Source: an uncultured Alphaproteobacteria bacterium (GTDB lineage Bacteria; Pseudomonadota; Alphaproteobacteria; RF32; CAG-239). From it: a DNA stretch of 64,000 bases. A program made the translations under genes and the position numbers. Positions 52,008 to 58,485 of the stretch are shown piece after piece; the stretch's first letter is position 1; the number at the start of each line of letters is the position of its first letter. The notes under the pieces are model-generated. The model worked only from the letters and a program-made list of their open reading frames with translations, had not been told where the DNA came from and did no database searches. The DNA lies in assembly GCA_944392835.1 (NCBI GenBank), contig CALXYB010000002.1, positions 159,917-223,916 of the forward strand. Direction: 5' to 3'.

Positions 52008-53300
52008 ATGCCCGAAATTTTGATTCAAGATATTGCAGACGAAATCGGAAAGCGTTTTTGGTCTCCGAAGCGGCTGAATGCTTTGTTTATGAGCAAAGCT
52101 ATGCGTGATGGAGAGACAATGCGCAATATGATACATGGAAATTTTGGTGCTGCAGAAGAAATTATGCAGGCTCTTGTTCGCTATTATGAAACGCATAATA
52201 AAGATGAGTTAATTGAGCGTGTAGATAATATTGCTTATGATTATCCCTATGTTTGCTTTACAAAAAAGAGACAGGAAGATTTAAATCGTGATACATCAAA
52301 ACCGACCAAAGCCGAGCTGGAGCGAATGAGGTGGTTGGCAGAGTTTTCCGAAAAAGAGCCTGATAAGTTTTGGGTGGATGAGAGATTGTATGAAGAAGCC
52401 GGTATATTTGCCAAATATTACGGGAACTTTTTTTATTATAACAAAGACGGGCATTATATTGTTGATGAGAGTAAGCCGATAGAAATTTATGAAAATAAGT
52501 TGCCTTATACGTTGTTTGATGAAACATACAGAGAAAGTAATTGGTTGAATTTGGCGCTTTATGACAAACCGCATACTCTGGAAATAAGAGACGATTTTGC
52601 GGCTCCTTTTTCGCAAAAAAAGTATGTTAATGCGACTGTTATTGATGTTTTGCGCCAAACTCTTGAGAGGCAAAAAACAGCGGTCTATGAATGTCCACGC
52701 ACGGGTGAACCATCTTTAGATAAGATTTGTGCCGAGATTTATGCCGAAGAAAAACTTTCTGCACAGAAGTTTGTTAAAGCCATCACAATGCTTAATCAAC
52801 GATTGGCAAAGGCTCTGAAAGGTGAAGAACTGTTTCATAACGGCGATTTTGATGCTGTGGCAATGCTGATTGATAAAGCTCCACAATATTTTGAACAAAT
52901 TGACTATGCGCAACAGTATGGTTTTTATAAGAGTGATGCCGGAAAAGAGCTGATGAAGTTTTCTTTTATGACAAGCTTTACGCGGCGTAAGAGATTTAGT
53001 GAACAGGCAATGAACAATTATGTTGATGCTGTTGCCAATGCCGGACATTGGATGAACGGGCAGCAGATGATGACTAAAATGATTTTGAAAAACACACAGA
53101 ATCTTGGTGGTATTAACAGAGGTTTGTTGGATTTGAATGTTATTTGTCCGCGCCCGCAGAAGTTTAACGGTATGGAAAGCCCAAGATTTTTGCAAATCTT
53201 GAACGAATATTATAATCAAGATTTGGAGCGGGCAAAGTACCCTAATTTAATATATCAGAAGCCGGAAAAGCTTTTACATCTCCGGCAGGCAGAGCGTTAA
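52008..53300 (+). CDS. Hypothetical protein of unknown function (430 residues)
   Basis: No family is recognised. The product is a soluble, largely helical protein with many aromatic residues and no signal peptide or membrane segment. Local features are an early basic stretch (GKRFWSPKRLNALFMSKAMR), a long mixed region, and a Gly/Gln/Met-rich stretch (GHWMNGQQMMTKMILKNTQN) around residue 350. The ATG at 52008 is preferred although the ribosome site is weak (ACAGAG 9 bases upstream). It is convergent with truA, with stop codons adjacent (53300/53301). Confidence 0.7.
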   Translation: MPEILIQDIADEIGKRFWSPKRLNALFMSKAMRDGETMRNMIHGNFGAAEEIMQALVRYYETHNKDELIERVDNIAYDYPYVCFTKKRQEDLNRDTSKPTKAELERMRWLAEFSEKEPDKFWVDERLYEEAGIFAKYYGNFFYYNKDGHYIVDESKPIEIYENKLPYTLFDETYRESNWLNLALYDKPHTLEIRDDFAAPFSQKKYVNATVIDVLRQTLERQKTAVYECPRTGEPSLDKICAEIYAEEKLSAQKFVKAITMLNQRLAKALKGEELFHNGDFDAVAMLIDKAPQYFEQIDYAQQYGFYKSDAGKELMKFSFMTSFTRRKRFSEQAMNNYVDAVANAGHWMNGQQMMTKMILKNTQNLGGINRGLLDLNVICPRPQKFNGMESPRFLQILNEYYNQDLERAKYPNLIYQKPEKLLHLRQAER

Positions 53301-54224
53301 TCAATATACAACCTTTTTTAGGTATAATCCGCAGGCGGGGGCGTTGACACCGGCGGCGCTTCTTTTCTTTGCCTCCAGAATCTTCTTAACATCTTCCGGT
53401 TCTAAATGCCCGTCACCAACCATCTTTAAAGTTCCGACCATATTGCGAACCTGATGGTGCAGAAAAGAACGTGCCTCAACAATAAAACGAATCTCTTCGC
53501 CGCAAACTTCAATATCTAACTTATCCAAAGTCTTTATGGGCGATTTTGCTTGGCAAGCTGCTGCTCGGAAAGAACTAAAATCATGATGACCGAGCAGATA
53601 TTTGGCTCCTTGGCGCATTTTTTCAACATCTAAGGGAACGGGAACCCACCAAACCCGATTTTTTTCAATTATGGCCGGCGCGCGGCGGTTGAGAATCCGA
53701 TATAAATAACCCCGACCTTTGGCGCTGAACCTTGCATGGAAGTCTTGGCTTACTTTTTCAACATTAATTACGCAAACAGGCGCTTCCATATCTCTTAGGC
53801 GGGCATTCATCGCCTCGCGCAATTTCCAATCTTCCATATCCTCTTTTATGTCAAAATGTGCGACCTGAGCTGTAGCATGGACACCGGCATCAGTTCTTCC
53901 CGCACCGTAGACAACGATTTTATTGGACTTCTGGAGGCGTTCTCCTGTGCTCGCCTCCTCACGTACGTCTATGTACGCTGTGGGGCTGCGCTCCGTGGAA
54001 GCACCACCATAAGCCTCACTAAAATCGTTGTCTGACAAAATCGTATTGGACTTCTGGAGGCGTTCTCCTGTGCTCGCCTCCTCACTTATATCTTCTTCTT
54101 CCAAAACAGGCGTAAAACATTCCAAGGCTTTTTGCAGGTAGTCTTGCACAGAAGGGCCGTCAAGTTGTTCTTGCCAGCCAAGCAGATTTGTTCCGTCATA
54201 TTCTATGGTGATTTTGTAGCGCAT
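53301..54224 (-). CDS. truA: tRNA pseudouridine(38-40) synthase TruA with in-frame palindromic-element insertion
   Basis: TruA makes pseudouridines 38-40 in the tRNA anticodon arm. The 307-residue protein has YKITIEYDGTNLLGWQEQ, the catalytic Asp (D112) in VVYGAGRTDAGVHATAQVAH, YLYRILNRRAP and ARSFLHHQVRNMVGTL. It is about 60 residues too long between QKAL (residue 34) and YGAGRTDAG (106). The extra piece contains EEASTGERLQKSN twice (48-60 and 89-101), 41 codons apart, around the repeat-encoded core TERSPTAYIDVREEASTG (77-94). The insertion lies in a loop before the catalytic motif, so activity may be kept. AGGAC precedes the ATG. Confidence 0.95.
   Translation of the reverse strand: MRYKITIEYDGTNLLGWQEQLDGPSVQDYLQKALECFTPVLEEEDISEEASTGERLQKSNTILSDNDFSEAYGGASTERSPTAYIDVREEASTGERLQKSNKIVVYGAGRTDAGVHATAQVAHFDIKEDMEDWKLREAMNARLRDMEAPVCVINVEKVSQDFHARFSAKGRGYLYRILNRRAPAIIEKNRVWWVPVPLDVEKMRQGAKYLLGHHDFSSFRAAACQAKSPIKTLDKLDIEVCGEEIRFIVEARSFLHHQVRNMVGTLKMVGDGHLEPEDVKKILEAKKRSAAGVNAPACGLYLKKVVY
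53910..54085. mobile_element. Palindromic repeat element, copy 3 (inside truA)
   Basis: GACAACGATTTTA (53910-53922) is mirrored exactly by TAAAATCGTTGTC (54020-54032), with imperfect pairing further in, giving a 123-bp palindrome. A 42-base direct repeat starting TATTGGACTTCTGGAGGCGT lies at 53921-53962 and 54044-54085, offset 123 bases. The centre CTCACGTACGTC then TATGTACGCT matches the copies in hemW and after pnp. The 123-base length keeps the truA frame. The second direct repeat also carries part of the shared core, so the locus may hold one full and one partial element. Confidence 0.75.
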
Positions 54225-54244
54225 TTTGTCCTGATTTATAAAAA

Positions 54245-54268
54245 TTAAGGGGCTTATTTGCCCCTTAA
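54245..54268 (-). terminator. Rho-independent terminator of the oxidoreductase gene
   Basis: TTAAGGGGC/GCCCCTTAA (9 bp) with loop TTATTT; on the minus strand a T-rich run follows. Confidence 0.85.
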
Positions 54269-54297
54269 ACTAATCTATTTTGTTTTATTTTGCAAGA

Positions 54298-55314
54298 TTA
54301 TGCTGCAGCTGCCGTGTTTGCGGCAGAAGAGTTAAAAAAACCGAGTTTTTCCTGAATCTTCCAAATAACACGGAGAGCATCCAAAGCATTTTGTCCCGTA
54401 ATGCGGGGTTTGGCTTCGCCTCTGACACAGCTTAAGAAGTGGCTGAGCTCGGCAGAAAGCGGTTGATTGGTCGGAATAAACAATTGTTCAACACTGCCTT
54501 TCAAGCCATAGTTCATCCATTCCGGAATGCTCTCGGGGTTAACATAAGGCATACGCCCTTGAGAGTGTACGTTAATGCTTTGGTTGATGAAGTCCATATC
54601 AATATAGTTCGTATCAGTTGTAACAGTTAAGGTACGAACACGAGCTTGGGTGATACGGCTGGCGGTGATATTAGCGGTTGCGCCATTTTCAAATTCCAAC
54701 AATGCCGTGATATAATCCTTACCCATAGGGCTTTCTTTGGTCTTAACCGAGGCGGCCTGAATGTTAACAACCGGAGATTTTACCAAAGACTGAATAACCT
54801 CAACGTCGTGAATCATCAAATCCATTGAAACATCAACGTCAGTAATACGGCCGCTGGCGGCAGACATTCTTTGAGCCGTTAAGGAACGAATCTTAGAGGT
54901 ATCAGATAAGAGCTTGCCCATTTGCTCAACAGCAGGGTTAAAACGCTCAATGTGGCCGACCAGCAAAACAACATTGTTTCTTTCAGCAGCGCTGATTAAG
55001 CGTTGGCATTCTTCTTCCGTGCAGGCAAGTGGCTTTTCCATCATGCAGTGGATGCCTTTGTTTAAGAAAAATTCGCCGACATCAGCATGGGTTACGGAGG
55101 TGGTAACTACGCTTACGGCATCAACATTTTTAGCGACTTCTTCCATTGATGAAAAAGCTTTGATACCGAAAGTTTCGGCAGCGGCTTTGGCTGCTTCCGG
55201 GAAAATATCATAAACACCGACCAAATCAACGCCGTTCAAACCTTTGTAGGTTTTCATATGGTTTTTACCCATCATACCGGCACCAATGACGGCTACTTTG
55301 ATGTTTTTAGTCAT
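54298..55314 (-). CDS. Gfo/Idh/MocA family NAD(P)-dependent oxidoreductase
   Basis: The 338-residue protein has the N-terminal Rossmann fold (KVAVIGAGMMGKNHMKTY) and the family EKPLACTEEEC motif whose Lys is catalytic, then VGHIERFNPAVEQM and the C-terminal alpha/beta domain with MDLMIHDVEVIQSL carrying the usual His-Asp. The substrate is not evident. The closest functional suggestions are sugar or UDP-sugar dehydrogenases, such as the GnnA-type enzymes that prepare amino sugars for lipid A, but no GnnB-like aminotransferase is adjacent. The C-terminus is Ala-rich. It stands alone between terminator and divergent promoter. Confidence 0.9.
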   Translation of the reverse strand: MTKNIKVAVIGAGMMGKNHMKTYKGLNGVDLVGVYDIFPEAAKAAAETFGIKAFSSMEEVAKNVDAVSVVTTSVTHADVGEFFLNKGIHCMMEKPLACTEEECQRLISAAERNNVVLLVGHIERFNPAVEQMGKLLSDTSKIRSLTAQRMSAASGRITDVDVSMDLMIHDVEVIQSLVKSPVVNIQAASVKTKESPMGKDYITALLEFENGATANITASRITQARVRTLTVTTDTNYIDMDFINQSINVHSQGRMPYVNPESIPEWMNYGLKGSVEQLFIPTNQPLSAELSHFLSCVRGEAKPRITGQNALDALRVIWKIQEKLGFFNSSAANTAAAA

Positions 55315-55394
55315 AGTTTTTACCTCTAAAATTGAAATGTTGCTTAAATTTAGTTTACTTATAGCAAAATTCTTGCTAAAAAGCTTTTAACAAG

Positions 55395-55424
55395 TTGTTA
55401 CATAATGTTACAGTATGCTATTGT
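55395..55424 (+). promoter_or_regulatory. Promoter of the TolC-SPOR / VirD4-like cluster
   Basis: TTGTTA (55395-55400), N18, TATTGT (55419-55424) with TG of an extended -10 at 55416-55417. It predicts a leader of about 27 bases before 55458. Confidence 0.6.
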
Positions 55425-55457
55425 GTTGAAAATCGTTGTATTCTGCGGGGTTGGCCT

Positions 55458-57254
55458 ATGAATAAGTTTGGAAATCTGGCTTGTGTGTTTTCTTTTGTTG
55501 CGTTGCTTGCGGCTTGTGCGACTTCTGAAAATAAGGAGGTCAGCAATAAAATTGAGGTGGAAGAATTGGTCTTTGCCAAAGATCCGGAACCTATACGCGG
55601 CAAGCTGGATGTTTATGGCTCTATGGCGCGCAGTGTGAAATATAATGTTGATGTTGCGGCTCAAGAAACAAACAAAAAACTCTTTGAATCCAAGCAAGGT
55701 ATGTCTCCGCAAGATATTATCCAAAATATGATGAATGTAAAAAGCGGGCGGAATAACCCCTTGTATGACAGTTTGCGTGCGTTGGATTATGCCGTATTTT
55801 ATGCCCTGACAAATTTGAGCGGTAACAGAGGTTTTATTGATGCAAATATTTTTGCCAAGACTTCGCAAAATTTGGCTTTGGCCGCAATTAAGGCTCATAA
55901 AAGCGCTCTGTTTGCCAATAAGCAACTCAAAGAAATTAAGCGTTTGATTGATAAAGAGCAGAAAAAACTTAATGATATTAAGGCCAAAGAAGAAAGAACC
56001 GGACGACTTACGGATGCTGAGCTTTCTTATAAAAAAGGCTTGGAAGTCGCACTTTTGAAGCTGAAAGAAATGTATGAGGCTCAGGTTTTTGCAATGGCGG
56101 AATATGCTCATTTGATTAAAGCTGATGAAAAAGACTTGAAGCTTGAGGGGCGCACGTTTTATGAGCTGGAAGATTTGGATAAAAAGCTAACGGTTCAGAT
56201 GTTTCAGCGCTCAGCATTTCATAATCGGACAGAGTTTGGCATAGCTAAGGAGATGGGACGTTCTTATCGGTTTAACGAGGTGGAATATAATCTGCTTAGA
56301 AGGTATCCGGAAGTGGAACGCTTGAATATCAACGGTTATGATGTGGAAGACGAGGTTTATGCCGAAAATTTGGAGAAAAGGGCTTATACTCAAGCTCTGA
56401 GATTGGTTGAGAAAACCGAAGCTTATAAAAAAGCCAAAGAAGATGACAAAAACATATTGCGTGTGCAGGCGTTTGATGAAATGGGAATCGCCGTCTTTAC
56501 GCAGATTGAGGTGGCATATAATTTGGTGCGTTTGAGCGAGATTGACTACGCTGTTATCAGCAAACAAATCAATGATTTGAAAAAAGACGTTAAGCAAAGA
56601 GAATATCGCCGGTTGGGTTCGGAAGATGCGCTTAGTTTGCTTAATGATAAAATTAAACTTTTGAATTTGGAAAATGAGCAAAGCCAAATTTTGGCTGAAA
56701 AGGCTCTTTCTTTGCGGGCTTTGTATTTTTATGCCGGATTTTCGCCTTTTACACGCAATCTTCTCAAAAACAGCGACAAAGATATTGTCATAGATTTGCG
56801 CGCAGCTTTTAACAAAGATATGGTTGAGATGTTGGCCAATATTCCGGCAGAAGAGGCTTATGAAGAAAAAATCAGCAACACTTGGGCAAAAAAAGAAAAT
56901 TGGTTAGAAGAGCTGATGGAAAATAAGCCTACACCTAAGGTTCAGCCTGCGATAAAACAACGAGCAGATTATGATACGGCGGATGAAGATATTTTTGCTC
57001 CGTATACGAATCCTCTCTATGATAAAAAGAAGACAATGCAGCTTGGCTCTTATGTGGAACGCAAAAATGCTGATTTGGAATGGAAGATGTTACAAGAACT
57101 TTATCCTGAATTTAAGCAAAAGACACCAGAGGTTGTTCGGACAAGGGTTGATGGGCAAATTTTTTATCGGTTGGTTTTGCATTCCGAAAACGGCGGTTTT
57201 ATGGCAATTTGTAATAAGCTGCGTGCCGATAGAGTGCAATGTCTGTTGCGATAA
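55458..57254 (+). CDS. TolC-like lipoprotein with C-terminal SPOR domain
   Basis: The 598-residue product starts with a lipoprotein signal peptide (lipobox LAAC, Cys 20). Residues 60-430 are long amphipathic helices with the alternating pattern of TolC/outer-membrane-factor coiled coils (NPLYDSLRALDYAVFYALTN, ANKQLKEIKRLIDKEQKKLN, GIAVFTQIEVAYNLVRLSEI). The last 75 residues form a SPOR domain (MQLGSYVERKNADLEWKMLQ ... YRLVLHSENGGFMAICNKLR), which normally binds denuded peptidoglycan. The combination suggests an outer-membrane export channel anchored to the cell wall. No beta-barrel of TolC type is obvious. It heads a three-gene cluster. An upstream in-frame extension to 55395 is rejected because it lacks a ribosome site and signal peptide. 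Confidence 0.8.
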   Translation: MNKFGNLACVFSFVALLAACATSENKEVSNKIEVEELVFAKDPEPIRGKLDVYGSMARSVKYNVDVAAQETNKKLFESKQGMSPQDIIQNMMNVKSGRNNPLYDSLRALDYAVFYALTNLSGNRGFIDANIFAKTSQNLALAAIKAHKSALFANKQLKEIKRLIDKEQKKLNDIKAKEERTGRLTDAELSYKKGLEVALLKLKEMYEAQVFAMAEYAHLIKADEKDLKLEGRTFYELEDLDKKLTVQMFQRSAFHNRTEFGIAKEMGRSYRFNEVEYNLLRRYPEVERLNINGYDVEDEVYAENLEKRAYTQALRLVEKTEAYKKAKEDDKNILRVQAFDEMGIAVFTQIEVAYNLVRLSEIDYAVISKQINDLKKDVKQREYRRLGSEDALSLLNDKIKLLNLENEQSQILAEKALSLRALYFYAGFSPFTRNLLKNSDKDIVIDLRAAFNKDMVEMLANIPAEEAYEEKISNTWAKKENWLEELMENKPTPKVQPAIKQRADYDTADEDIFAPYTNPLYDKKKTMQLGSYVERKNADLEWKMLQELYPEFKQKTPEVVRTRVDGQIFYRLVLHSENGGFMAICNKLRADRVQCLLR

Positions 57255-57321
57255 AATGTTTGTCAAATTGGGAAAGTTAAGCTATCATCACAAAAGGTGA
57301 ACAAGATTTGTTGAGTTGCCG

Positions 57322-58485
57322 ATGGCTGATAATGATAAGAAAAAATTTGAAATAGATTTGTTGAAAGACAAAGCCAGAGCTTATAAAGAACAGAGAGCTC
57401 ATGAGGCAGCATCCGCGTCGGATGATGATTGTTCTTGGAGTGCGGTTTCTAAGCTTGATGCTCAAACTTCAAAAGTTGATAGTTTGGATAATTTTCTTTC
57501 TTTTAAAATTGATTTTGTTGGTAAGAATTTGGAAGGTGGGCATTTTGCTAATGAAAATTTGCAAAATGCTAATTTTTCGGTGGCGAATCTTAAAGGTGTG
57601 GATTTTTCCGGCGCAAATCTCAGCGGGGTGGATTTTTCCGGCGCAGACTTAAGCGGTGCTAATTTGCGCGGTGCGGATTTAACCGGCGCAATTCTTTCCG
57701 GGGCGCAGCTTGTCGGGGCGGACCTGACCGGCGCAAAGCTTAATAAGGTTAAGCTTGCGGATGTTGATATTGAAAATGCCATTTTGCTTGATATTGAGAT
57801 AGATGAGTTGTCTTTGCAGGAGTTGCAAGAGCTTATTGAATATTTGGCAAAATATTATCCGCATAAACTTAATTTGAGCAAAATGAATTTGATGCTCTTG
57901 GATTTGACCAAAATTGATTTGAAAAATTTGGACCTGCGCGGTGTGGATTTTACAGGTGTAGATTTTACGGGTATCAATATTATGGAGCTTGATTTAAGCG
58001 AATGTATTATTACGCCGCAACAGATTGCTCAGGCCTTGGGACGTGTGCCGACACCTGAAGAAATGAAAATGCTTTTGGCTCCCAAAAAGAAAAAAGGCGA
58101 CAAGGGTAAAGTTGGTATTGATATGATGGCATTGCTCAGGGATGATGGCCGCGAATTCGGAACTTGGGATGCCTTACACCAAGAAGGTATTACAATTAAG
58201 CAAATTTTGGATGTTGGGAAAAAGATATTCAGAAGAGATGCTAAGCGTCCGGCCGTTAAAGACAGTAAAATTTTGGAGGAAGTTAAGTCTGCTCAACAAA
58301 AAGCCGCTGATGAAAATAAAGCAGCCTTAAGAAGACAGATTGAAGAGCATAAGCGTCAGGAATTGGAAAACAGACGCAACAAAAAGCAAGAAGTGGCTCA
58401 AGAGGTTAAGCGCGAAAATTCCGTAAAGGAAGAGAAGAAACAAATTGATGTCAGAATCATGACCAGAGGCGGCAATGAGCGATGA
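57322..58485 (+). CDS. Pentapeptide-repeat protein
   Basis: The 387-residue product has two blocks of pentapeptide repeats, A(D/N)LSG-like, at about residues 75-160 (ANLSGVDFSGADLSGANLRG and following) and 195-235 (LDLTKIDLKNLDLRGVDFTG and following), which fold as a right-handed quadrilateral beta helix. A helical segment and a Lys/Glu/Arg-rich C-terminal coiled coil follow. It begins MADND with 16 bases identical to the start of the orphan at 1776. The ATG at 57322 is preferred to the TTG at 57316. It overlaps the following VirD4-like gene by 11 bases, which implies a shared role. The function of pentapeptide proteins cannot be inferred from the fold alone. Confidence 0.85.
   Translation: MADNDKKKFEIDLLKDKARAYKEQRAHEAASASDDDCSWSAVSKLDAQTSKVDSLDNFLSFKIDFVGKNLEGGHFANENLQNANFSVANLKGVDFSGANLSGVDFSGADLSGANLRGADLTGAILSGAQLVGADLTGAKLNKVKLADVDIENAILLDIEIDELSLQELQELIEYLAKYYPHKLNLSKMNLMLLDLTKIDLKNLDLRGVDFTGVDFTGINIMELDLSECIITPQQIAQALGRVPTPEEMKMLLAPKKKKGDKGKVGIDMMALLRDDGREFGTWDALHQEGITIKQILDVGKKIFRRDAKRPAVKDSKILEEVKSAQQKAADENKAALRRQIEEHKRQELENRRNKKQEVAQEVKRENSVKEEKKQIDVRIMTRGGNER

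Noticed and set aside
19830-54085. CRISPR array or IS explanation for the dispersed repeats
   Set aside because: The copies are single, tens of kilobases apart, lack spacers and encode no transposase.
57322-58485. Quinolone-resistance (Qnr/MfpA-like) assignment for the pentapeptide protein
   Set aside because: The repeats are split into two blocks and joined to long charged helices, and the genetic context is a VirD4-like ATPase, so the fold alone does not support gyrase protection.
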